Source: Punica granatum (lineage: Eukaryota; Streptophyta; Magnoliopsida; Myrtales; Lythraceae). From it: 64,000 nucleotides of DNA. Position numbers and translations under genes: made by a program. Within the stretch, counting starts at the first letter, position 1; each line of letters begins with the position of its first letter. The notes under the pieces are model-generated. The model was given only the letters and a program-made list of their open reading frames with translations, ran no database searches and was not told where the DNA came from. The stretch spans positions 38,391,885 through 38,455,884 of the forward strand of contig NC_045128.1 of NCBI RefSeq assembly GCF_007655135.1, in the 5' to 3' direction. Shown here in pieces: positions 1-11,399 of this stretch.

Positions 1-423
1 ATTCATATGTTGTCGGTCTGATACGGGTCCAGGACAAGTAATTCCACCGTCATCCTATATTGACATAAATGTACATTCTTCTCCCGCTGGAAAAGAAAAA
101 TGAGCATTTTGTTCAGCGAGAAAACCATATGGTCACCCCGAAGAGTCGAAGACCGGACACTTCGAAGATCAAATGGTTCAAGGAGAAAGACTAGCTCTAC
201 GACCAAGCCACTTCGAAGACAATTCCTAGTCAGGCTTGGAGATTCTGTCAATGAACAGAGGACCTCCACTTTCCAGAATTTCACCGTTCGCGGTTGGGGG
301 AAGTGACCCGGCAGACTGCCCCGACCCGGTTGAAGAACGGATCTCATAAACTTCCATATATGATAGTCTATAATAAAATCTAGACAAGGAAGGAAGATAG
401 GTGACTGGTGACTAGTTACTTAC

Positions 424-602
424 CCAGTCTCCAGTTTAAAGGGCAGCTTCCCAGGGTACCCGGGAAGAGTCTCCACAATGGACTGGGAAGACGAAGAGGC
501 GGCTGCAACTCCGGCAAAGACCACGATCATAGCGAGAAGACCCATGCATGCGGCGATGATGCACATTCTCGGCCCGAAGCTCTTCCTTGCAGTGAACCCC
601 AT
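424..602 (-). CDS. Serine carboxypeptidase-like protein, first exon only
   Basis: Reads as the first exon of an SCPL gene. The ATG at 602 opens a basic stretch, then a hydrophobic signal segment (about residues 15-40), then IVETLPGYPGKLPFKLETG, the conserved start of the mature SCPL chain. It ends at a GT donor (423-422) in the same phase as exon 1 of the complete SCPL gene at 6896-11287. An in-frame GTG lies upstream at 623, but ATG 602 is the natural start. No convincing second exon is seen in bases 1-420, where exon 2 should begin; a short match (YIYVN-like) near 36-72 is followed by a stop. The gene either continues beyond the left edge after a long intron or is a truncated paralogue. The family acts in vacuolar or secreted peptidase and acyltransferase reactions. 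Confidence 0.6.
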
Positions 603-2368
603 TTCTCCTTCCTCAGGTCCCACTCTCTGGGCTTCCGTTGCTTCTCAGAAGATAACCAACGGATAGGAAGACAATTCCCCCCCACGCCCTTCCCGAAAAA
701 ACAAAATTCTCGAATTTTATTCTTATGGTGCTGAACCGTTAAATATTGCAGGACTTTATGGCATATTATACGGCTTAAGGATTTTAGGAAACAAAATAGA
801 CTGGGAGGCACGCAAGAGTTTGAATCGAAGCAGGTGGGGATTGGCATTCCATTGGCTGGGACTGAAAGTTAGGTGTAGTATTCAGTGTTTGGTTTGGTCC
901 TCACCTCAACTTCAAAGCCATGAAGGGGCATGCAGTTTTCTCTTCTGTTTCTTATCATATTTCCGGCTGGTATCTAGAACCCTATCGGCCCCTACTAAAA
1001 TCTTGGTTTGAGCCGCACAGGTTCACTAGCGGTAAAACTCTCTCAATTATGGATTTTCTCTATTTACAATACTCGAACTCGAAACCTTATTCAAGAGGAA
1101 CATATATCGAATCACCTAAACCAAGCTACGTTGGTTATTTCTTGTTAAAATTATGTTAGTTTTCCATCTGATATTGATGCAATTTGAAAGCCTCAAGACA
1201 TGTTTTTCACGCCCGTGCATCGGTTTCAACGACCATTCTTGAATTAATTACCTTCAGTTATATAGATGTGAGTCAGGTGCTAGCGAGCTACTTTAGCCAG
1301 TATTGGAGACGACCAAACAGTATCGCATTGTAGTATTAGTTATCCGAAACCCGGTTCATTTCGCTCATGCCGTACTTCAATTATTGTTGTTGTCCTTGCT
1401 TGCGAAATCCATCGCAGCTGCTTTTTATCAATCAAAATTGATGGTTGCTTCCCAACATGGAGCCTCTTTTGCCAACATTTTGCATTGGAGCCAATGGACC
1501 AGTTGGTCGGGGTGAAAGGTCGTGTATTCAATGCGAGGATATGTGAGTTGTCACTGACATTGTAAACCGAAAATATTCTCCCGCATGGCTTTGCAGGGAT
1601 TCGAATTTAGTTCTCTAGCAAAAGATTCGTGCTGTTCAACCTCTAGATCAACCCTATCAGGTTGAATTAACGAATGTGATGAAGTTTAAGAGCACGGGCC
1701 ACCCAATGATCTATGAGATGGTATTGACCTTCTTGTTGTCGCCACCAGTCTTTCTATGCGTGTTTTGGAGGGGAGAAAATAGTGATTAGATGATACTGAT
1801 GACAAATTATTACATTATTAATTACGAGAAATTAAATAATTGTAAATGTGACTTTATCACTTCTAATTACTATTATTGAAATATTTCGTCTTATTTAATA
1901 TATATGGGGTATGGACCCAAGTCCTACCAATCCTTCTCCAAGCAGAAACATTATAGACCATCTGGGAGTACAGATTTAGGTATAACTTAATATAATTAAA
2001 GCTAATTCTTGCCATGATTAGGTAATGTGATTTGAGAAGTGCCTCGATACTGTTCTAGTTATTTTAGTCGGACGTGGTCTGGCCGCACATGATCATGATG
2101 TTTCTTGCAGACGGCTATATTACAATTATCCATTACCTTTCACGGGGAAAAATATCTACCAGCCTAATTAATAGCCGGGAACGTTTTGGATAAACATTAC
2201 AAAACATAACTTCAGATTGATTGATTGATCGATCAATTTTTTTTTTTTAATTTGGTGAATCGATTGATCAATTGTTAACTTGAAACTTGAAAGCAGAAAT
2301 GGGGAGAGAGATTAGCGTTATAGTAATCCTCATGTTCACGTGATTCAAAGAAATGGCGGGACAAATGT
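603..2368. other. Gene-poor stretch
   Basis: No coding region could be supported. It is AT-rich and contains a short palindromic run (TTGATTGATTGATCGATCAA) near 2218-2240 with its inverted partner after a T tract. Confidence 0.4.
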
Positions 2369-2554
2369 AAGTTAGTTTAAAGCGGTTTGATGCTTATTTC
2401 CTTAAATAAAGTCTCGACTTTAAGTTTTGTGAATGGAGAATATTCATTCATGTTGGGAGAGCTTTTTCCCCGTACCGATCAGACTCGAATTGAATTAGTT
2501 GGGAGCCATTGGACTTCGGATAGTGATACCACGGCACACATTAAAAAAAAAAAA
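2369..2554 (+). repeat. Dispersed A-tailed repeat, copy 1
   Basis: About 185 bases that recur, diverged, at 4952-5134 and 17108-17294. Shared landmarks are an AAGTTAGTTT start, TTAAATAA followed by GTGAATGGAGAA, an ACTCG(G/A)ATTGAATTAGTTGG core, a TGGA-TTTCGGATA segment and a terminal A run. The A tail and a GGTTCGAAAC-like motif in copy 2 suggest the 3' part of a SINE. Confidence 0.5.
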
Positions 2555-3133
2555 GGAAAGAAAGAAAGAAATGAATGGAAAATCCAACGAGCGTTGAACT
2601 GATACTCAAGAGGGGGGACTCTTTTTTTTTTTTTTGGGTGAAAACTAAAGTTCAGTCATAAAAGAATCATGCAACAAAATATCCAATATCTCTATATAAG
2701 TCATTTTACACGCTCCGCATTAGCGAATTAATCTGTCTCTTGAATTTATAAGGAATTTATTTGGACAAACTCTGAACACCCCTCATATTATATTTAAGAA
2801 AAGGCTCGATATACCAATGTGCCATTATTCACCATCACTGACATGTAATCTTTTATTTATCATAATAGACATATAGTTCTTTTTTAAAAATGGCTGTTTT
2901 ATTTTAACCTACATTTAAGACATATCTATAATATTACATTATATAGTCTTCTCTGCACATCCAAAAACAAATATTTAATATTACTATGTTTAACTCTAAA
3001 TACTTAGTTAATTTTTTATGACGAAAGATTCATGTGGATTTGATTGTGCATAGAAAAAAACGAATTGATAGAACATAACAACCCATTAACAGGATTTAAT
3101 AAGATCTGGTGCAAGCATTCATCTAGCTATTCA

Positions 3134-3635
3134 TGTTAAGAAATCAACACAAACTCTTCAATAAGGAAATGCCTAGAACGATCTAGAAAAGTCTAGGATA
3201 TAGGACTAGATATTTCTAGGAGAATAGTATAAGGATCATTATGTAATTATTTAGAAATATCTAGGGAGAAATAAAAAGAAAAATCTGGAGGATAGGAGAA
3301 ATAGGAAGCAATTGAGGCGGTGAACAGGTTGCGGTGGAAATCCACCGACCTATACATGTTTGTGTGTGTGTGTGTGTGTGTAGGATATGCATGTATGTGT
3401 ATAAGCACACACACATCTGCACATAATATAAGCAATCAAGCATACACGCGAGAGAGTGGCAGTGAGTGAGAGTAAGAGTGAGGTGAGTGATTGTCCTCCA
3501 AGTGAGTAAAAGAGTGTGTGTGGGTGAGTGTGTGTACATTTGTGTAAGTATATTTCGAGATTAATAAAAGTTTGTTGTTCGGTCCATCACCCCCGAGCCA
3601 AAGTATACTAGTTAGCACTCGGGGGAGCTCATACA
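3134..3635 (+). mobile_element. LTR of a copia-type retrotransposon (remnant)
   Basis: A TG...CA-bounded segment of about 500 bases is followed at 3638-3649 by TGGTATTGGAGC. That differs by two bases from TGGTATCAGAGC, the primer-binding site complementary to initiator methionine tRNA that follows the 5' LTR in many plant LTR elements. No gag or pol reading frame and no second LTR follow, so this is a truncated element or a degenerate solo LTR. It contains a (GT)n microsatellite at about 3359-3381. The start is chosen only from the first TG of the segment and is uncertain. Confidence 0.45.
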
Positions 3636-3649
3636 ATTGGTATTGGAGC

Positions 3650-4951
3650 ACCTACAAGTCATTCTTCATAAGGTATGATCAATAGCATGTATGTACAGTG
3701 CCATACACTGAATGTATAAATTAATTTTTTCAACATTTTTTCCATAATTAGTTATCGATAATTTATATTTTAAAGATAATAGAAACAAAAACTTATGCCC
3801 GAAACGAAGTGCGGGCCCTTCCACTAGAAAATGTATTTTATTCATGTGTAAGGGCGGCCCCCCAATCCTTCATTCCAGAAAATTTTGCTTGTGGGTCAAT
3901 AATTTGCAGCGCTTTGAAATGAAGGTTTATCTACCAAATGGAAGAGGGTGCATCTACTGTATCACAGGTGTACCTATTATCAGGATTTATTTAAGAAACA
4001 CGTTGTATGATTTAATGTTCGTTTATTCATTTGCTGAAAAAAATAATACCAATTGTAACTAATTCACTTTAATCTCCACCGAAAGTCTAGCTATGAACAG
4101 AAATCCGCGCTTCCTTTCTCATAGAAAACTTGCTTTTTATGAATATAAACATAAGCTTCTCGTGAAATTTATGCCGATAGAAGTCAACTCATGATAAAAT
4201 TGAGAAAATATTAGATGGCTGTGACTCATCGGGGTGACGCCATCAACTTCCTATCTCAAGTAAAGATCGAGAATAGGCGAGCTTATGAACACCAGAAATG
4301 GTGTGCCATATATGCTCCGGCTAAAAATCTCAGATGAGTTAAATGTTTATTCCCGATAGGAATGGCTCATATATCTCAATATCATTCTTGCAAATTTCTA
4401 ATTTTAAAGAGCTTTCGTTTCAGGACGTGAATGTATTTGAAGAACGCTAAAGTGCCATGAGCAATAATATGAAAAAAAAAAATTTGAAGCTTTCTGAAGA
4501 AATTGTTGGAAAATAATATGATTGAGTGCGCGCGTGAACACTCGGACTGTGGGCGTAAATAATAATATATGATTGAGTGAGTGCTTAAATAATATGAAAT
4601 TATTTATTAGGCGGTGGGCCGCCAGGAACAATTGACGGCTTCCTGTTGGCCGTCGTTTGACGGTTAGCTCGTGCGACGCGGAAATTTAGCCGGACAACTA
4701 ATAATATATTTTTTTTGGGTCGAGTTTTAGATTTTTCCCCCAAGAAAAAAAATATATTAATTTCCATTCAGCAATCCCTATATATATATTACGGACCGCG
4801 TGGTAAACATAATTCTGAATCAAATGAGTAAAATGTAAAATTGGTCGAACTCATTATATCATCCTATCCCTATTAGCTTATAATTGAAAAAAGAAAATTA
4901 GGAAAAAGGAAATGAAAATTGGACGGATGAAAGTTCGAAGGGGACCAACAT
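3650..4951. other. Gene-poor stretch
   Basis: No gene recognised. AT-rich sequence with only short unrelated open frames. Confidence 0.4.
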
Positions 4952-5134
4952 AAGTTAGTTTGAATGGTTCGAAACTTGTTTTCTTAAATAAGATCTTGTG
5001 TTTCAGTCTTGTGAATGGAGAAACATTCTTGATTGGAAGAACTTTAACTCCTAATGGGTTGATCCAGCTCGGATTGAATTAATTGGGGTTAGTTGGATTT
5101 TCGAATATTATAATACACACCGAAGAAAAAAAAA
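4952..5134 (+). repeat. Dispersed A-tailed repeat, copy 2
   Basis: Second copy of the repeat described at 2369-2554, same strand. It has a GGTTCGAAAC box-B-like motif at 4966-4975 and ends in a poly(A)-rich run. Confidence 0.5.
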
Positions 5135-6055
5135 AGAATGTTGGAAGGGAGAGTGTGTGAGAGGAAATAGGGTAAACTGTGTATTTATATTGATGCAATT
5201 TCAATTATAACCCTGATCATGTGGCTATTATTAAAAATGATCACTAAGTTAAGAATTTAAGATTATTAAATCATCTGAATAAATTTTAAATTTTACCTAA
5301 ACTAAATTTACTTTAGTTTATTGAATTATAATTATAATCTTAATTTTTTTTAAAAAAAGGTATGCTTTCTCTAACCTTATATTCGACAAGTACATCTTCT
5401 TATTATATGTAATTAGATATTTGGCATAAATACCGATATCCTAATATCGATCTCCCATGAACCTCAATAAATACCGATCCAGATACCCCTAAATCCAAAG
5501 TTCCATTATCTCTACTTTTCCTATACACTCTCTCATTTAAGTATTGGAGAGCGTCATTGGGATTCCCTCCCCTTCTTCACTTTTTTGCAGGTCGATCATG
5601 GAAGCTCTAGGCTCGTGGCTTGCACGTGATTATTACCAAAATTTTCAGATCTCAACAAAATCCATAGTAATTAATTAAACTAGTGCCCGCCCTGCGTGAT
5701 GCTGCGAGCTAGAAACTTTTCTTCAATTTTTTGATTCATCATATTGATTTTGTGTAATAATCAATACAATGCGTAACTGAAACTAATAATAAAAATATGA
5801 CCTCTCGTTAATAGTAAATAATCTTTATTTTCAAGATGTTATCATGTTATCATATTGATACGTATATCATATTGGACAAAAGAGGAAAATAAGAAAAAGG
5901 GAGACTGCACTCATAAATTAAAATTTTAAAAAATTACATATATTGTAATTTGTGTATCTAGTCCTTCTAGTACAAGGTTTTTTTAAAAAAATTTCTCTAT
6001 TAAAGTTGGGACAAAAGTATTTTTTGGAATTAGTTGGCTATAACGATCAAATCAA
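5135..6055. other. Gene-poor AT-rich stretch
   Basis: No coding region or recognisable repeat beyond low-complexity A/T sequence. Confidence 0.4.
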
Positions 6056-6412
6056 TTTGGCCTAACATGTCAATCGGATTTACATGGTACCTTATTCGGA
6101 TCATATTTGAAACACTAAAAGTCGTAACTTTTGGCCTAACGATCAGATACTTTGGCGTAATGCATTGATTGAATTACATTGACTCTATTGGGGTCAGACC
6201 TAAAAATGCTAAAAGGGCATAACGCATCGACCTTACGATCAATAACATGTGATCAGATTACGTGGTATCTTATTCATATACGATTTGGAAGCCCTAAAAG
6301 GGGAGGGGATTTTAAAAATGAAAATTACAAAAAATGATTAAAAAAAAAAGATTATGATCGGATCATTTAGTGTTACACATCAACCGAATAACGTGGTACC
6401 TTATTCGTTGTA
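6056..6412. repeat. Degenerate tandem repeat, about 110-bp unit
   Basis: Three to four diverged units. Each contains an (A/T)CATG(G/T)(C/T)(A/C)ATC-type start, ACGTGGTACCTTATTC-like and TTGGAAGCCCTAAAAGGG-like segments (for example at 6069-6121, 6161-6215, 6246-6300 and 6379-6408). It lies just downstream (3') of the SCPL gene. No coding potential. Confidence 0.4.
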
Positions 6413-6895
6413 GCTAGACATGGTAATTCATGTATTCGAATTATTTGTTGGCGTGGGAAATAACAAGATCCTCTCTGTTGTCATTCATTAGCCACCAGTC
6501 TTGCGTAAACGCAACATATCATAATGAGGTAGCGAGGTAGCTGCCTAGCAAATGCGAGTAGATAAAGTAAAGCGTAAAATATCACAGAAAATTCAGAACA
6601 AATAGTTGAGAAAATCCTCCTACGATTCCATGCGAATACAACATATATGCTTATCGAGGAAAAATTATTGCCTCAATTAATCGTTCTCATCTTCTGATCG
6701 AAACTTATTACCGACCGCCAATGACTATATCAATGGATATCACCGATCGAACAAGGGTTTGCTATAAATAGCCCTTCGAAGTACATCAGATTATTTTCCT
6801 CAATCTCATCAATTCCGAGAAATTATAAATCAAAATTACCGGCTATGATGAGACCATAGCTAGAGGGCTGATCTATCTCAAAACTTCCTTTGAGT
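6413..6895. other. 3' flank of the SCPL gene
   Basis: No feature recognised; it presumably includes the 3' UTR of the minus-strand gene ending at 6896. Confidence 0.35.
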
Positions 6896-7100
6896 TTACA
6901 AAGGATAGTAGTGAATCCAACGGTCGTACATCATGTAGCATTCCTTGCGTTTGTACTCCGGCGGTGAGTGACCAGATCCCTTTTTTCACCAAAAAAAAAT
7001 GATAATTAGCTATGGAATATCTAAAATTTATTAATTAAAATGAATTATTAGCAGAAGAAAAGGGCGTTACATAATCGAAAATTCATCCAAATATGTTTGT

Positions 7101-7145
<45 letters not shown>

Positions 7146-10100
7146 TGAATTCATCCAAATATGTGCGTACATACATATGTGCTTTCGAATTTCATGATAA
7201 TACATATAGTCCTATTTTTCTCAAACATACGCCAAACATAAGCACAGACTAATTATTACTCAAAAAAAAAAGAGAGAGTAGAAAATAAAAGCTCGTGTTA
7301 GTATTTTGCTAAACTTAATAATAATGTCATCTATGACATAGAGTGATAAAATTCCATGTTCTTACCTTGAGAGTTGCATATGTAAGCCGAGCTCCTTCGT
7401 TTGTGTACTTGACCGTGTACCTAATTAATGGAAGTCAATCAATGAAATATTATCATGCAAGTATATCAATATACAAGAAAACTCAATTTTCTCTTCTTTT
7501 TTTTTTTAAAGAACCATTATGAAAGACATTGTTAACCTAATTTGGGTGATTAAGCATTTAAAATTACTGTCTCTCCCAATAAGTGCAGTTCGTAAGATTT
7601 AAAACTTGTGTTCCCCTTATTACGGAAATTAATACTGCTTATTCAATCAATAGGTTGTTAGTAAAAAATAAAAAAATCAAGGTGAAAATTAAATATTGAG
7701 AAAAGAATCGCAATAATGTTCAGATAAAAGCAATTTCGTTTTGAAAATTACTGCATATGGATATGAACTCACCCTGCGACTTGACCGTCAACAAACCATG
7801 GCCTCCAGCTGAAGTCGGTCGTAAGATTGAGACGTTTTATCCAGGTTTCGACAGCAAGGTGCGGTATAACCATGTCGTGATCACCACTGTCGTGAAAAAA
7901 CAAAAAAAAACAAAATAACAAAATAAGCAAAAGTCAGGTTTAGCGACCGAAATTTACCCCTAGCACGTAGCTGGGGAGTCGGCATTTATCCATAAATGTT
8001 GAACGTAAGGGAAACTCATACCTGAAAACCAGGACTTGCATGCCTCTGGCCATGAGGTTCTTATGGTATTCCACGACAGTGTTTACGTTAACTGTGTAAT
8101 CTAAGGTCACATTGCACCTGAAAACTTCTCCAACAATTGTTCCCTAAAACATTCCGATAGATGGGGCAAAAAAAATTACTTTCACCTAATGAAATTGATG
8201 TTAATTAAAAAATGAAATTCCCATCTAATTAATATAAACAATTTAATTGATCACAATTTTCCTTCGAGTCTTGAGAGATCAATTTGCTTACAGGGCGAAC
8301 ATGAAGAGCTGCTTGCACGCTTGGATAAGTGAGCCATATATCAATGAGCAAATAATTGAAATTCTGCCCAATTTAAATCAGCAGAAAAATCAGAAAGAAG
8401 GCCCAGTAATTAATAATTATAAATAACTATACAGCATAATAATACGTAACAAAAGTGGCTGATTAAGAATCATAAGGTCCTGAAATCAATTTTCGTCAGT
8501 GAAATTTCCGTTCCTTTTATTTAGCTTTCGTTATTGTATCAGACCATAAATTTCTCGGTATAACCAGAAAAGAAGAAAAAATGATACTTGCCCTGCACCA
8601 TAGATCACGAGGCCTGGGGAAAGAGACAAGGTAATCCTTGGTGAATTCCTGGAGGGCTCGCCGGTGCTTTGCGCTCGCCGCGGACTTGAAGGCTTCATGC
8701 GACTCCGGCGACAGGAACGCACAGTATGGCTCTAGTATGTTCTGCCGGTTGATCAGCTCAATGCACTGCCCAAATTTCCCACATACAATCAAAAAATTGA
8801 AACCAAAGTTATGTAATAAGAAATTAATCAATTTGGTAGCGGGGCGACTAATTCATGATTTAAGATTATCATTAATTAATTAATCAACTAATGTATATCG
8901 AATCACATTTTGGCTCGGTAGCATATCCAAACTCGTCACTCTTTGTATGTCTTTTTTTTCCTGAATAAAAGGTTGGGTCGGGTTATTAGTCCGCTATGGC
9001 TTCACAACTAAGGGAACTTAACCGTCACGGAATGTTCCTTTCACTATAACTCGATGAAACTTTAGCCCAACTTAGTCACCGCAGTCCCACCAACACACTA
9101 ATGGATTAAGTCCAAGGCTCACTGGATCAATGATTATGGGCCAGCCACCGCCATCCCACAATACATCCACATAATGGCGAGCTCTACGTCCTCAGTAACG
9201 TTCAAACTCGTGATGTTCAAGTGAAATGCTTGGAGCTTAACCACTAGATCACCGTGTTGGTGGTAGTCGCTCTTTGTATGTCATAACATGCAACAGAATG
9301 CCGCTGCGAAATGTATATGCATGTCAGAAGGGTAGAATTTCGTCTGTGAATTACTGCATACCTCGTTTACGGCAGCGAGATCCTCTGTGCAATTTGCGCT
9401 CGTCGACTCCACATAATAATCATTGCAGCTCGTTTTCACAGCCTAAAACCATTATTATTATACACAAAAATGCAATAAGCGCCCCCTTGTAACCAAAATA
9501 AAACATTATTATCTATCAAAATTTTGAATGGATTTTTTAATAATTCGAAATAAACTAAATAAATTATATATATGTTTAACCTTGTACAATGCGTCTGATA
9601 TGAGAGTCATCCGGTGAGCGAACGGAATCTTCGAATTGGTTTCGACGTCTGTGTCGGTGTGGGGGCAGCTAAGTACATATCCCTGAAATTATCCGATCAT
9701 TAATCAAACGTAATTATTACAATTAGAAAAAGATAATAACTTCCTAAAATTGATTGAACTGAGCAATTATATCATATAAATCTTACTTTAAGACGTACGA
9801 GCGGTGTGATTAAGGCTTCATTTCCTGCAAAATCCAAAAAGATTTTTTTTTTTCCCTTAACCTTGTTTAATGATATATATATATATATAATAATCAGGAG
9901 AAATTAAATTGAATCATCTCTTATTAGCCTTAGAAGAGCAGGACCAACTCACCCTGCAGAATGTTTTGGGCGAGCATCGGAGTGATTATACCGGCATACG
10001 AATCGCTCGCGATAAAGAAGGGGTTTGACTGGAAGCTCGGGTATTCAATCAGCCACTGCATTACAAAGCGAAAGTATGTACAGACATGTCAAAACCAGTA

Positions 10101-11287
10101 TGTGCAAGTACTTAGGCCGTAGCACAATCGAGCCCGATGGACTCTTCATAATAATTTATCAAAACATACGGTTACGGTTTCCGATACTTATTACTAATTA
10201 TGAGATCACTCACCTTTCTTACGAAGATATGGATTTGCTGAGCTGTTAATGAATCATCGGAGCTGTAAGATGCTGCTGTTGTTGCATAACTGAACCCGGC
10301 GCCGACTGGTGCATCCAAGTATATAATGTTGGATGTCTAAAACAAATAAACAAAAAATAAATTCAAAAATCGTTAATTAGCCAATAAATAAAATGAAACA
10401 AAAAAGGCGGCATTTTAATGGAATTTAAAAAAAATATTGTAATTAGAGAGCTAATTAATTAAATTTCGATTACCTTGGTCCATGCATTAGGCTCATTGAG
10501 TAAAGTGGGCAATCCTCCAGTGTAATCGGAGAGATTAAATTTCAATGGCCCTGGGAAGAAACGCGCATATAAATAAATATTAGCATGCAACCGGCTACTG
10601 CCCCGTATTCACCCAAAATAAATAATAAATAATAAATAATAAAAAGAGCATACAACCGATCGCGTGCGTGCATTTAAACATGGCATCAATGTACGATTTC
10701 ACAAACTTATAAGTTTCATCATTGTTGATGAGTGTATTCAGGGATGTTAATGTACCAGTTTGGAATATGAAACCATTCAGGCCTGTGCAACCCGGGCCTC
10801 CATTCATGTACAGCAGAACCGGGTCGGATGCTGGCTTCCCTTGCGAGTGAACGAAGTAGTAGAAAAACTCGACCTCTCCCACACTTATGTACCTATAGGT
10901 AGGATTTCATAGTGAAATCATCATGAACTTCATTGCCCAAAATGTCGGAGTGTGAGAAAGAATCCACTGAACCAATAAAGAGCCGAGGGATTTCAAGAAA
11001 ATGAATGTGTCGAGCTGTCTTAGCATAATGCCCAACTTGCATCGTTTCATGAAGTAAGGAACATCTAACATTTATCTAAAATTTCTGGTTTTTTCGAGTA
11101 TTACAAGTAATGAACAGTGTGCACGCATTTACCCGGTCTCGAGAGTGAAAGGCAGTGGACCGGGGTACCCCGGGAGTGTCTTGACGATGTTGCCCGCAAA
11201 TGCAGACCCGAAAAGTGAAAGAAGAAGCAGAGGAAAGAAGGAGAGGGCGGTGTTTCGTTTGGCTGAAGAAGAAGAAGAAGAAGCCAT
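6896..11287 (-). CDS. Serine carboxypeptidase-like protein (SCPL clade I), 14 exons
   Basis: Exons, in transcript order: 11287-11133, 10892-10756, 10550-10474, 10336-10214, 10055-9953, 9824-9787, 9682-9581, 9442-9362, 8765-8592, 8363-8292, 8143-8022, 7886-7773, 7420-7366, 6979-6896. They join in phase to 478 codons, a normal family length. The N-terminus has an Ala/Ser-rich signal peptide (to about residue 35) followed by [19 protein letters not shown]. The oxyanion-hole motif NGGPGC lies in exon 2. The nucleophile is Ser183 in ASDSYAG, where the family usually has GESYAG or GDSYSG; the first Gly is replaced by Ser. The triad Asp is in SGDHD (397/399) and the His is His455 in GSGHS. The family comprises secretory/vacuolar peptidases and acyltransferases using glucose esters; the [17 protein letters not shown] features fit clade I, so acyltransferase activity is plausible but not shown. 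Intron 9 has a GC donor (AGG|GCAAGT); the GT three bases further would shift the frame. Introns 8 and 13 carry a SINE and a poly-C tract. Confidence 0.9.
7080..7164. repeat. 44-base C homopolymer between 17-bp direct repeats
   Basis: Bases 7102-7145 are an uninterrupted C run inside intron 13 of the SCPL gene. The same 17 bases (AATTCATCCAAATATGT) stand before it (7080-7096) and after it (7148-7164). A perfect GC homopolymer this long is rare in plant DNA and hard to sequence or assemble. Confidence 0.95.
8952..9269 (-). mobile_element. tRNA-derived SINE in SCPL intron 8
   Basis: A 318-base insertion on the minus strand, flanked by a perfect 13-base target duplication CTCTTTGTATGTC (8939-8951 and 9270-9282); the match extends to 17 bases with one mismatch. 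Read on the minus strand it begins near 9262 with a box-A-like TGATCTAGTGG and a box-B-like GAGTTTGAACG, the two internal RNA polymerase III promoter elements. It ends in a run of eight A (T at 8952-8959) directly against the target duplication. This is the full signature of a SINE insertion. Confidence 0.8.
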
Positions 11288-11353
11288 TGTCTTCCGAGGA
11301 AAGACTGGAGTCTAAATTAGGAAATAACCAAGTGCAAGGAAAAATGTGTGTGT

Positions 11354-11361
11354 ATATATAC
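11354..11361 (-). promoter_or_regulatory. Possible TATA box of the SCPL gene
   Basis: TATATATA lies about 70 bases upstream of the SCPL start codon at 11287, within an alternating TG/TA stretch. Position is suitable but the motif is common in this AT-rich DNA. Confidence 0.3.
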
Positions 11362-11399
11362 ACACATATACAGACGCACTCTCACAAACAAAATTATTC

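Noticed and set aside
3..347. 114-codon minus-strand frame at the left edge as SCPL exon 2
   Set aside because: Lacks the VELFYYF and GGPGC motifs expected there; only a few residues near 36-72 resemble SCPL and a stop follows.
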